64,000 bases of DNA from Euglena gracilis (taxonomy: Eukaryota; Euglenida; Euglenophyceae; Euglenales). Shown in pieces: positions 32,290 through 41,249 of the stretch. The stretch's first letter is position 1, and each line of letters starts with the position of its first letter. Under the pieces are notes generated by a model. That model saw nothing but the letters and a program-made list of their open reading frames with translations, searched no databases and had not been told where the DNA came from. The stretch covers positions 47,657,847-47,721,846 of the forward strand of contig CP154954.1 in NCBI GenBank assembly GCA_039621445.1, written 5' to 3'. The position numbers were made by a program, and so were the translations under genes.

Positions 32290-32605
32290 CACAATTCCGC
32301 CCCCCCCCCCCCGCGTCCTGAACCACCCCCATACCAACCCTCCCCCTCTATTTGGCCGCCCTCCGGGCGGCCCGGACCCCCCTTCTGGCGAATTTAGGGG
32401 GGGGCAATTAGGGGGGGTTACCCCTAACCCCCAATTGGCCACCTGGACCCCGTCCCTTGCAGTCGCGAACCCCCGAAAAACACCCGAATAAAGGCACTTT
32501 CCCTTGAAATAAGGCTGCCGGATTAATCCCATCGACGGGTACCGAACGATTATTGCCGATTAATCGGGGGGGGTCCGAACGATTCCGAACGATTAATGGC
32601 CGTAA
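32290..32605. mobile_element. G-tract MITE copy and GATTAATCG fragment
   Basis: Positions 32338-32520 repeat the MITE blocks (ggccgccctccgggcggccc, ggccacctggaccccgtccc, cgaataaaggcac). Positions 32545-32605 hold cgaacgattaatgg-type words. Confidence 0.6.
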
Positions 32606-32751
32606 AGGATTTTCAAAGTGCTTTTGTTCAAATGGGAGTCATTACTGGGGCTTTTTGTCAATTGTGTCACAAATGACGGTTTTTTTTTGCCGGTAAATTG
32701 TGCCACAAAATGCCTCCTTACCACCCCACAGGATTTCTTGTTTTTTTATAT

Positions 32752-33120
32752 AAAAATCGTGGGCATAACCCGTATTCAGGGCGTATGACGGGTCAAGGGC
32801 GCCGTAGGCGCCCTTGACCCGTTATACGCCCTGAATACGGGTTATAGCCCACGATTTTTCTGTAACCGTGAATAGAAAGGCCCGGCGCCTGCCCTGTTTT
32901 TCGTTGGTGTGCTTCACGCCAGGTTTTCGGGCATTTTTTTGCCATTTTTTTTACCCAAAAATCCTATTCACGAAAATATGCCCTGTTTTTCGTGAATACC
33001 TATTCACGGAAAACAGGGCATATTTTCGTGAATTGAAAACATGCCCTGTTTTTTGTGAATAGAAACAGGTTTGTAGAAATGGTGTCCAAATGACCCGAAT
33101 CATACCCACATAGCACCGCT
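32752..33120. repeat. Foldback-plus-array repeat A2 (CCGTATTCAGG family)
   Basis: Hairpin arms 32752-32803 and 32807-32858 with a ggcgcc-gta-ggcgcc core. Then gtaaccgtg, ggcccggcgcctgccctgtt, gcttcacgcc, and alternating copies of aatatgccctgtttttcgtg at 32960-33060. It closes with gtgtccaaatgacccgaatc, as in A1. Confidence 0.78.
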
Positions 33121-33169
33121 GGTCCTGGAAAATGAGAAATGGGCGTTGGGCCAAGTAATTGGGGGGCAC

Positions 33170-33215
33170 TTTGGGGGGGGGGGGGCCGGGCGCTGAAGGC
33201 GCCCGGTCCCCCCCA
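33170..33215. repeat. Hairpin with gaaggcgcc loop
   Basis: ccgggcgc-tgaag-gcgcccgg between G and C runs gives a strong hairpin. Confidence 0.6.
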
Positions 33216-33309
33216 AAGGCCCCCACAATGCTTGGCCTGACGCCGATATTCGCTTTAGAGCCTAACGGATAACAGAGGGTCGGTATTTTATCCACATTGC
33301 TTGTGTTGT

Positions 33310-34490
33310 TCCCAGGGGTGCCGGTCGTTTTAAAACCACCTCGTTTTTAAACGGATGAAAATGGGCCGCAGTTTTTTATAAATGAATGTAAAAAAAACAG
33401 CCCAAAAAAACATATCGTGCAGGAGCATGCACGGGTTCGGGAAAGGCTGTCCCGTCTCTCCGGCGCAAGAGAACATCTTCCCTCCCAACAGGTCTTTAAC
33501 TCCGGCAGCCGACCTTTTTCCATCCGGCAGCACGCGGACTGGCTTTTTTGAAAGACATTTGCCACAGGTAAACCGGTTTGCACTTGAAACCCCTGCAACT
33601 GAAGTCCACACAGCAAACACAAAGATCCGAGATTCGCTTAGAGAGGTTCGGTTCAGAGCAAGAAAAAAGTCGCATTGAAGAATGGAGCCGGCCATTTTGC
33701 CTCCAGAGACGGTCCTAAGGCCCCCCCCCGGAAAGTCTGTCAAGGACAAAGAGCAAATTGGCGTCAGGTGACACTTTGCCTGTCTGTTTCGTGAAAGAAT
33801 GTGCACGTCCCCCCCCCTTGAATTTTGACCAGATGTAAATATGCCCCAGAGGTATAAATGGCCGTACGCGAGTTGTCGGGGGGAGGGGGGAGGGAAAGAG
33901 AGAGCGTTTTAAGAACACTCACCATCCATGTCTGTATCACCGTCCGCCTTCAAGTCGAAGTCAAACTCCAAATCAGGGACAAACAAACCGGCCAGCAGCA
34001 GGGGCTAGGGATGGCCGTCCAAATTTCAAGGCGGATTTTTCAGTAATTAAACACGAAAAAAAACGTAAATTTGATGAGGCAATTTTTTTCATAATTTTTC
34101 AAAATATCAAAAAAGCGTAACTGTTGCCGCGGACGGGCCAGGCAATGGGGTGACGAACCGGATTTTCGGTGCCGCATCCTGAGGAAACTTTTTTCCTCAC
34201 TCTTTTTCCGCCGAGATGAACCAAAAATCTGTAGCCGGCATTTCCGGTCCCTGGTTCTTCTGAAAAACCTGGGGGGGTGGTGGCCCTCCTTAAATCAAAC
34301 CGTGGTAAACAGTTTCGCAGGGCTGTAAATTCAGGTCAAAAATGGAATTCCTCCTGGTCTCCAAACCAAAACGGCAGGAAAAGAAACCCCTGCCGGAGTT
34401 TAAAAAAAAACCTTTGACCAGGTTTTTGTTTAATGTTCGGGAAATTTGTTCTTTTTAGGATGAGTTCGTGGGTTGTGAAATCGCAAATTC
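33310..34490. other. Unassigned 1.2-kb stretch
   Basis: Opens with gtcgttttaaaacc palindromes resembling 18370-18412. The minus ORF 33806-33330 and the plus ORF 33382-33678 overlap and cannot be decided. No repeat family or domain recognised. A leader or LTR of a retroelement is possible but unsupported. Confidence 0.25.
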
Positions 34491-34509
34491 TGCCTTTGAT
34501 ATTCTGTTC

Positions 34510-35140
34510 ATAAAAACAGTTTCAAATGCTGTCTCCCCAATTCGTCTGCAAGTTCAGGCACAAACAGCAAAAGTAATGCATGCTTTTCAATAAAACACAA
34601 GGAAGCAGTGAAGTGGATCTGGCCCTTTGGTCCTTGATGAAGCAAGAATTTAACCAAGTCGTTGGAGAACATGCACAGTGGCAGATGAGAAGGCAAGACA
34701 AGGGACAGTTTGCCATTGACAAATGCTGGACAAAACAAGGATCTTTAAAAACACTTCAACTAAACCAACAAATCCGTCCCTTGACAAATCTGTGTGTCCA
34801 AGGATTGTGACACCATTGGGTGTAACCACCACTTCATCAGCCACAGTTCCAGCAATGTTGCCACCTGCCTCCGCAGCAAGGTCAACGCACACGCTTCCAG
34901 CCTTCATCATTTCCACAATGTGCTTCTCGATCAGAACTGGTGCGTTCTTTCCAGGGATGAAGGCCGTGGTGACGATGACATCCACTTCCAGAGTGCCCGC
35001 TCCGCAAACAAAAATTCAGGACACATCTCCTTGGTGTAACCACCAGCTCCTGCAAACGGTCAAGAACTCACCACCAGCCGTTGCACCGCCTGCTCCTGCT
35101 GCCAGTTCTGGAGGGACATATACCATCAGAATGTGGAGTT
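34510..35140 (-). pseudogene. NAD(P) transhydrogenase alpha-subunit (PntA/NNT) fragment, interrupted
   Basis: Proton-translocating transhydrogenase transfers hydride between NADH and NADP+ in a mitochondrial or plasma membrane. The central block (34988 to about 34787, minus) reads EVDVIVTTAFIPGK, then a conserved Lys/Glu stretch, VDLAAEAGGN and a GHTDL end. This is the diagnostic end of the NAD-binding domain. Upstream, 35052-34991 gives GAGGYTKEM and PEF; before that lies GEFLTV. Downstream, 34695-34600 gives PSHLP and SNDLVKFLL. All blocks are in family order on one strand. They are joined by frame changes: short losses between GEFLTV and GAGG and before EVDV, and an 89-base insertion between TDL and PSHLP whose ends are complementary. 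It is either a decayed gene copy or exons with unusual introns. The N-terminal 200 residues and the membrane part are not seen. Confidence 0.7.
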
Positions 35141-35639
35141 GGGGCCGGTCAACAGGACCTCACTGCCAATGCTTGCACCTGAGGGACATTTGCATTTTGG
35201 GAGAAGAATAAAACATGCACACCGCACAGCCTTGAGAGGGCCATTCGCATACACGCTGACTGGTTCGTGGTGCTCTCAAATACCAGAGTTCTTCAGCCAT
35301 GGCGGCCTGGGAGAAAAAAAAAGGTTTTACAATTAAGAATTCCCACAGAATCGCGATTTTTGTAAATCGCGGAAATTGAAACTGAAATTTTCATTTTGGG
35401 TTGAAATCCTTTCAAATTACATTCACAGAGCCAGGATCTAAAATTTGAGCATCCATAGCAGGGGCTGGCCTGGGCCTGGAGGGGGGGGCAATTCGGGAGA
35501 CCAAAGTGAAAAGTGCCAAAAAGTGTCATCATATCTGAGCAGTTTTGGGGGTATTTGGCCAGAAATTGGGGTAACACTATGTTGCGCAAAATTGTTCCAT
35601 TTGGTCAAATTTGGAGAATTTCTGAAATAGAGTACCATG

Positions 35640-36000
35640 CAGCACGGGAGCTTTGGCAGGGGGGGGGGGGAGGGGGGGTCCCGAGGTCAGTTTTTTTTTG
35701 CATTTTTGGCACTTTTTGCTGTACTGTCTCAACACAGGGGGGGGGGTCCTGGGGTCCCAACTGTACTGCCAACCCCCCCCTCAAAAATTGGCCAAAAACC
35801 GGCGCCGAGGCGCCGGAAAAAATTTTTAGGGCCTTTTTTTTGGTCTAAAAAGGCCATTTTTGGCGTCAAATTTTCATCTGTCTCGGACGGGTCGGCACTA
35901 GGGGGGGGGGTCCCAAAAATCCCAACTGTACAGGGGGGGGGAGGGGGGGGGTCCCCAAAAAACCCCAACTGTACTGCCATCGCCCCACGGCTGAAATCTA
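35640..36000. repeat. GTACAGTT C/G-tract repeat, inverted copies
   Basis: Contains ctgtactgtctcaacac, ccaactgtactgcc, tcatctgtctcggacggg and ccaactgtacagg. Reverse orientation of 26830-26950. A gcgccgaggcgcc hairpin sits at 35801. Confidence 0.65.
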
Positions 36001-36340
36001 AGGCCATCTGCTGAACGCCCTAGAGAAGGGCCATCGATCAAGGGGAAACATGGCAGGTGAACAGTGGGTTTTGGAATTTGCGAAAAGGGCCGGAACATTG
36101 CGATCGGCAATTTTTAGGGCGCTGTGCAGTGTGGCTGAGTTCTGAGGGTACCAAATGAAAGCTCATGGGGAGAGCTTTCGATTGATATGCCGTATGGCAC
36201 CTGAGGTGTGGGATTTCATAAATTAGGATGTCGAATTTTGGAATACACGATCACTGAAAATAAGAGCTGCGTGCAGTATTGCTGAATCCTGTGGCCATCT
36301 GTCAAAAGCCCTTGAGAAGAGCTTTCGATTAATGGGATTG
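36000..36340. repeat. CTCTTCTCAAGGGCTTT repeat, inverted copy
   Basis: Blocks ggccatctgctgaacgccc, ggaaacatggcaggtgaac, gtggctgagttctgagggtacc, gatatgccgtatggcacctg and ggccatctgtcaaaagccc. The same order occurs at 52310-52640 and, reversed, at 22055-22400. Confidence 0.7.
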
Positions 36341-36354
36341 ACAGGTTTTTGGGG

Positions 36355-36519
36355 TTCATTTCAGTAAAATTCGTATTCACCAAAATATGCCCTGTTTTTC
36401 GTGAATACCTATTCACGAAAAACAGGGCATATTTTCGTGAATTGAAAATATGCCCTGTTTTTTCCGTGTTCACACCCACGAAAAATAGGGCAGGCGCCGG
36501 GCCTCTATTCACGGTTACA
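36355..36519. repeat. Foldback-plus-array repeat A3 (partial, inverted)
   Basis: Alternating atatgccctgtttttcgtg units, then ggcaggcgccgggcctctatt and cacggttac. This is the reverse complement of the middle of A1 and A2. The long hairpin is absent: the repeat stops at the ATG of the hAT coding piece. Confidence 0.7.
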
Positions 36520-36909
36520 ATGACAACAACATCTTGGGCTTGGGAATATTTCAAGCGAGTGTTAAAAAAGTTTGGGTATGGGGATGACGTTCTCCCTCAA
36601 TTGAAAATTCAGGTTGGTCAATGGGTGACACGAAGTGGTCCTTTGGCAATCACCACCCGACCTGTGCCAGCACCAATCCAGTTTTGGGAGGGGATTGCTT
36701 TGCATGTGCCAATTTTGGCCAAAGTGTGCCTCACAATTTTTGGCTTGGCTCCGTCTGAGGCATCTGTTGAACGAAGGTTTTCGAACCAGAGTTTGCTCCA
36801 TAGTGATTTGCGAGCTTCTTTGGATGACACGTCTGTGAAAGCCCTCATGTGCGTTCGTATGAACATCCCTCGGTTGATGACCCTGTCTGCTCCTGTCAAG
36901 GTTGAGTGA
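36520..36909 (+). pseudogene. hAT transposase C-terminal dimerisation domain
   Basis: hAT transposases dimerise through a conserved C-terminal module. The frame from 36520 has FWEGIALHVPILAKVCL, then LAPSEASVERRFS, SLLHSDLRASL and a closing LMCVRMN. These are the hATC signatures: the P-x-L-x-x-x-A helix, the (S)xxxER-x-FS motif, the R-x-x-L turn and the RxN end. The stop is at 36907-36909. About 130 codons remain, against 500-700 for a full transposase, so the catalytic domain is missing. The 5' edge coincides with the A3 repeat, suggesting truncation by insertion or rearrangement. The ATG there may be chance. It is the only piece here that could relate to the enzyme mobilising the hAT MITEs, but it cannot be active alone. 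Confidence 0.8.
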
Positions 36910-37424
36910 CATTTGTTAGAAACAGTGTTTTGCAAATGATTTCTCATCCAGAGTTTTGCCTTTGTGCATGTACTCCATTGTTCCATTCCGGTGTCTTTGA
37001 GGAGGAATTGTGCTCCTGTGGTCCCATTTCCATGTCCAATTGTGTTTTTTTTGCTTCGGAGACCAATTAATTTTGATTAATTGACCTCCCAGCCGATTAA
37101 GTCGGTGACCCCCCCCCCCACCGGACACAGGACAAAGCCGGTGACCCCCTACGATGGACTCAGGGGTGACAAAGCCGGTGAGGGGGGGTCACCAGCTTTG
37201 TCCTGAGTCCGGTGACCCCCCCAATTTTTAAAAATGAATGATGAATCGTGTGGGGATGTGCGGGACAACCAATTAAAAGCCAGGAAAGACCACCATGCAC
37301 TAAACACAAGACTGCCAGGCACAGCACGAGGACAGAGAGAGCTCCCACCAAAAAAAAACCTGGTGCAAGCATCAAGCATACGTTATGGTATTAGTAGGTT
37401 CCAGGAGGGAAAAAAATGGAGGGG

Positions 37425-37672
37425 GGTCGGCACACCCCTCCCCCCCCCCCCCTCACCGACCCCCTCGCCACGCCATTTTACCCCCCCCTCCCCCCCCTTT
37501 TCAGACCCCCTCGCCACGCCATGTCAGCCGCGCCAAAGAAAATTTTCTTGGAAAACCCCCGCGCACCCCTCCCCCCCCCCTCCATCCGGGACCCCCTCGC
37601 CACGCCAAAAACCCCCCCTCCCCCCCCCCTAGCCGGACGGCTCGCCACGGCGTGCCGACCCCCCGGAGGCAG
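37425..37672. repeat. CCCCCTCGCCACGCC C-tract repeat nested in the TTAA element
   Basis: Same order as 31115-31335: ggggtcggcacacccctc, cgaccccctcgccacgcc, gcgccaaagaaaattttc, cacggcgtgccgacccccc. Confidence 0.75.
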
Positions 37673-37695
37673 ACAGTTGGTGTGATCCTCATTGC

Positions 37696-38205
37696 TTACG
37701 CTCTGTGTTCAAAGCACGGGCGGGTATGGGGGCATCTCCCTGCTATCACAACGAGGACAACATCAACTGTTGCGAGGGGGGGGGGCATGGTACGGCCAGT
37801 GCAATCCTTGCAATCCAAACAAGGCTTTCCTTGCATGTGCTCCTTGGTGTTTCCGTCTTTAGTTCGGGGAACCGGTACATGGGTACCCCAGCCTACCGAC
37901 ACAGAAGCTGCAATCTTTTCTGCTTCTGTGTCAAAGATGGCGTGCATTGTGAGCACATACTTTGCAAAAGCGCACATGTGCTCGTCCAGGTGATCAGTTT
38001 TGCTGCCTCTCACATCACAAATTTTCTGGAAATTGGTAAGAATACCCCCCTTACTGATTTTTGGCGCTTCCATCAGGCTAAGGTGCAGATTCTGTAAAAA
38101 AAGAATGTCCCCAAAAAGCACTGTATCCGCAGATTCTTTTTTCATTGGGGATTCCATAAATTCTTTCAACCTTGTGGGGGTGGGCGTGGGTCCCTCCTCC
38201 TCCAT
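37696..38205 (-). pseudogene. Protein of the TTAA element, possible piggyBac C-terminal fragment
   Basis: A 169-codon minus-strand ORF with good protein-like composition, free of homopolymers apart from one C run. After a Lys/Ser-rich start come HLDEHMCAFAKYVLT, a GTH-x-PV-x-R motif, a CLDC pair with a further Cys, and RCPHTRPCFEH at the end. A Cys/His-rich tail ending in a PCF-x-x-H-like motif is what piggyBac transposases carry. This and the TTAA termini support the call, but the DDD catalytic core is not present. A second minus frame upstream (38290-38078) starts with a hydrophobic stretch. The two overlap at a GGA run near 38195, so a frameshift may have split one ORF. Confidence 0.4.
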
Positions 38206-38357
38206 CCTCAGCTACCACAACGGCCTGTGCCGGCATCATTTTGGCTAATGGAAACAAGAAACCAGTGATGAAAAGCAGAATTTTCCTCATTAGGGAGTCA
38301 CCGGCTTTGTCCTGAGTCCGGTGGGGGGGGTCACCGACTTAAAGCAAGACCCCCTCC

Positions 38358-38625
38358 TCACCGGCTTTGTCCTGAGTCCGGTGGGGGGGGGTCACCGGCT
38401 TTGTCCTTCGGACAAAGCCGGTGACCCCCCCCCCCACCGGACTCAGGAAAAAGCCGGTGAGGGGGGGGGGGCTTTCTTGATATAGAACGATTAATCACCC
38501 CCCCCTGAACGATTAATCGATTAATCGAGGCAGCCTTGCTTGAAATGAGTAACCCCCCCCTAATTGGCCACCTGGGCTCTGGCCAATCAGGGGGGGGGGG
38601 ACAAATAGAGGGGGGGTTGGTATTT
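38358..38625. repeat. Extra piggyBac-like terminal repeats, GATTAATCG words and a G-tract MITE end
   Basis: Positions 38358-38465 hold three further caccggctttgtcc palindromes. Positions 38490-38530 carry cgattaatcg. Positions 38545-38625 hold ctaattggccacctgggctc, then a G run and acaaatag. Confidence 0.6.
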
Positions 38626-38889
38626 TCAAACATTCTTAGGGGGGTTGTGCCCCCGCGCCCCCCCCCCGTCCCCCCCCCCCCGCGTCCCCCCCGCTTCCCC
38701 CCCCCGCGTCCCCCCCGCGTCCCCACCAAGTGGCTTGGTGTCCTTTTTTGAATAGGCTTTTCTACAATGTCCCGGCATGCTTGCTATGATGAAATGAAGA
38801 AGAGAGGATAAACAAAAAGAGCATTGCAAAAACAAGTGAGAAATCAAAAGTTTATCCTTGCCCCACAAAAAAACGCTACTTGTTCGCTA

Positions 38890-38995
38890 CAACCCCGCCT
38901 ACAACCCCCACCTAACCCCAACCCCAACCCTAAATTTTTCTTCTTTAAGGAATAGGGTTTGGGTTCGGGTTAGGGTTAAGGGTCAGGGTTCAAAA
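38890..38995. repeat. Interstitial telomere-like tract, inverted pair
   Basis: cacctaaccccaaccccaaccctaa is followed, after about 20 bases, by gggttcgggttagggttaag. The two orientations face each other. Units are irregular (TTAGGG, TTCGGG, TTTGGG, TCAGGG). A related single-orientation tract is at 43705-43740. Confidence 0.65.
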
Positions 38996-39409
38996 AAACA
39001 AAACACAAGTTTTTTTTTGAAAAAACACCAAAAATCCCCCCCCCCTATTTGGCTAATGGCCGGGCTCCTTCAGACCCCCCATTAGCCAATTAGGGGGGGG
39101 GGACAATTAGGGGGGGCTCGAGGACCCCGATCCTATAATTTTTGACTTGTGCAAAATTGGTCGATTTTTTGTGCATTTTTGGATTGGTCATGACTTTTTC
39201 TTATCCGGCAATTTTTAACATTTTCGAAACGGACGTTTTTGGAGGTTTTCCGAGCCCTTGCCGAAATTGGCCAAAGTTGGCCAAGGGAACGTCCATTGGC
39301 CAATTGGGCTAACCCCCCCTAATTGGCTAATGGAGGCTAGGCACAGCGGGGGGGGGGGGCTGGGGGGGGGGGTTCAAGGGAGGGACCCTTCCCTACCTTC
39401 ACCAAGTCT

Positions 39410-39968
39410 CCACAAGACACCACCACAAGAAAGGCAAGCACCGGCGAAGGAGGTGAAGAAAGCACCGGAGAGGAAGAAGAAGACAGAGCCGGTGAAGAAG
39501 GCGGCGAAGAAAGAGAAGGAAAGATGGGCGCTGGACCTGTTCTTCGGAACGGGAAGTCTGAAAAGAGCGCTGGAGAAGATGGGCTTCAAGGTGATCAGCG
39601 TGGACTGTGACGAGAAGTGGAAGCCGGCCATCGCGGCCGACGTGAGGAAGTGGAGGTACTGGGAGCAGTACGTTCCCGGCTACTTCGAGGTCATCGCGGC
39701 GTCCCCGCCCTTGGCGGACGCGGTGGTGAAGGCCACGAGGGAGCTGGTGGAGTACTTGGCGCCCACGCGGTGGTGGATTGAAAACCCGAGGTTCGGCTTG
39801 CTGCGGTGGCGACGAGTCCTGCGCGGAGTGCGGTACTTGGATATCGACTACTGCCGCTTCGCGGAGTATGGGTATCGCAAGCCGACCCGCTTCTGGGTCA
39901 GTGATGCGATTGCGAAGGAGCTGGACGACGTCATCTGTGGTGGGAAGTGCGGCAGCATGGTGGAATGA
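39410..39968 (+). pseudogene. Cytosine-C5 DNA methyltransferase-like domain with active-site loss
   Basis: A basic Lys/Glu-rich leader precedes the domain. Motif I is DLFFGTGS (39534-), followed by a VDCD acidic loop and, at 39699, ASPP. In functional enzymes ASPP is followed at once by the catalytic Cys. Here ASPP runs straight into LADAVVKATRELVEYL and WWIENPR (motif VI, ENP). About 15-20 residues including the Cys are gone, without loss of frame. A DYCRF and YRKPTRFWVS tail completes the domain as in retroelement-borne methyltransferases. A TGA at 39966-39968 ends the frame, but the same frame continues open into the retropepsin block. Catalysis is not expected. GC content is clearly higher than in the RNase H/recombinase half. 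Confidence 0.75.
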
Positions 39969-40437
39969 CCAGACGGCGTACGAAGACATCGGCTACAGCT
40001 GGGAGGCAGTGGCGGCGAGCGCAGGTGCACAAGGGAGGAGGCCTACCGCATCCCGGAGGGAGTGGTGCGGTACCTGTTCCTGGGGGAGAAGGCACGGGAA
40101 GAAGTGGCGGCGGCGGAAGAGGCGAAGAAGGTGCGGAAGGTGGTGGTGCGGCCGTGGCAGCACCTCCCGAACCGGCCGTTCACGGTCGGCCGGATGGAGC
40201 ACTGTGGGGGGTGCTACCAGCTGCTGATGGACGTGGAGGTGGAGGCAGGCGGGATGAAGATCCAGGCGAAGGCCTTGATCGATACGGGGGCGCAGACCTC
40301 CCTCGTGAAGAAGGAGCTGTTCTCGGAGTCGGTGTTCCACGCGCCAACAAGATCCTTGGTGCTGCGCACGGTGAGCGGAGAAGCACTACCCGGAGGACAA
40401 CGAGAAGCAGAGCTGAAGCTGTCCTTCGCGGTCCACA
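39969..40437 (+). pseudogene. Retropepsin (aspartic protease) domain of the retroelement
   Basis: In the same frame as the methyltransferase, after one TGA. A linker with YRIPEGVVR and an Ala/Glu/Lys coil leads to a beta-rich block with ALIDTGAQTS (Asp codon at 40281), the D-T/S-G active-site motif of retroviral-type proteases. LVKKELF and a TVSGE turn follow. A reverse transcriptase would be expected next, but the reading passes directly into RNase H around 40431-40451. Protease domains are usual in Ty3-like elements and rare in DIRS-type ones, so this half probably comes from a different element. The GC-rich codon use agrees. Confidence 0.7.
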
Positions 40438-41249
40438 CAGGAGAAATTGTGCAGGAATTTTGGAGAAAGGACTCCATTTTGCACATCAATGTAAACGAGC
40501 TCAGTGCAGCAATCAGCACTGTGAAAAGTTTGAGCAAACCTGGAAAACCGTTTCCTTGTCAGTGGACAACCCAGGTAATTTACTTTTACCTAACAAAAGG
40601 TGGGGGTAGAAAGGACCCCTTCAACAAAATGCTGAGACCATTTTTCAAATGGTGCATGGAAAAACAAGTAAACCTCCAAGTCAACTGGGTACCTTCAAAA
40701 GAACGCCTGGCAGACCCCATCAGCAGATGGGAAATGGACAGGGGGGATTATTCTTTAGACCCCCAACTTTTTCAATGGCTCAGACAGCAGTTCAAAGATT
40801 TTATAAATCTTGAAACAGATTTATTTGCCTCCCCAGGCAACAAAAAAATGCCAAATTTTATGGCCAGGTGGCCCCATTGGGAAGCCACAGCAGTAAATGC
40901 TTTACAATGTCCACTGGACAACATGGGGGATCTTTATGCAAACCCCCCCTGGACAATAATTCAACAATTTCTACCCAGGTTTAAAATGTGTCCGCAGACA
41001 AAAGTTTTGATAGTCACCCCCTACTGGGATTCAGCCACCTGGTGGCCCCAATTAATGAAAATGAGAGTTCCAGGGACCCCCTGCCTGAAAATCACCCCCT
41101 ACAAGGGCATGTTCACCAACTGCAGGGGGGAGCAAATGCCACGCCCCAGATGGCCCCTACTCTGCATGATTTGCTCAGGAAAATTTTGGAGGGGAAGCAA
41201 GTACAAATTACAACCATTAACGATTTCCTGGTCAGAAATCCAAGCTTAA
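40438..41249 (+). pseudogene. RNase H and connection region of a DIRS-type element
   Basis: AT-richer coding begins with EFWRKDSILHINVNELSAA, the inner part of a retroelement RNase H with its acidic Glu. VNWVPSKERLADPISRW follows, the usual end with the last Asp. The continuation ETDLFASPGNKKMPNF, LYANPPW and VTPYWDSATWWP is the post-RNase H segment typical of tyrosine-recombinase retroelements. The first catalytic Asp strand and the whole reverse transcriptase are missing. Between about 40545 and 40573 the reading must switch frames and back: the LSVDN motif (second Asp) is in the other frame. The ORF stops at 41247, while the homologous reading continues in another frame from about 41200. 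Confidence 0.75.

Larger units (their letters stand above)
37097..38342. mobile_element. TTAA-flanked piggyBac-like element
   Basis: TTAA at 37097-37100 and 38339-38342 bounds inverted repeats. The left begins gtcggtgaccccc, then cacaggacaaagccggtga. The right ends tcaccggctttgtcctgag, then gtggg and tcaccgac. TTAA targets and GC-rich inverted ends are typical of piggyBac elements. The left end also repeats internally (37145-37215). The minus ORF 38205-37696 lies inside, as does a nested C-tract repeat (37425-37672). Extra copies of the terminal repeat continue at 38358-38465, with a solo left end at 17225. Confidence 0.65.

Noticed and set aside
34723-35211. 162-codon plus-strand ORF over the transhydrogenase region
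   Set aside because: Antisense to the recognised minus-strand protein blocks.
36349-36519. Upstream extension of the hAT reading frame
   Set aside because: The residues before 36520 are translations of the foldback repeat A3, present elsewhere without a transposase.
37234-37420. Plus-strand reading with a GTARGQRELPP string resembling a piggyBac motif
   Set aside because: It is on the opposite strand to the Cys/His-rich ORF of the same element and too short to rely on.
39399-39989. 196-codon minus-strand ORF opposite the methyltransferase
   Set aside because: Antisense shadow of a GC-rich coding sequence; the plus strand has clear motifs.
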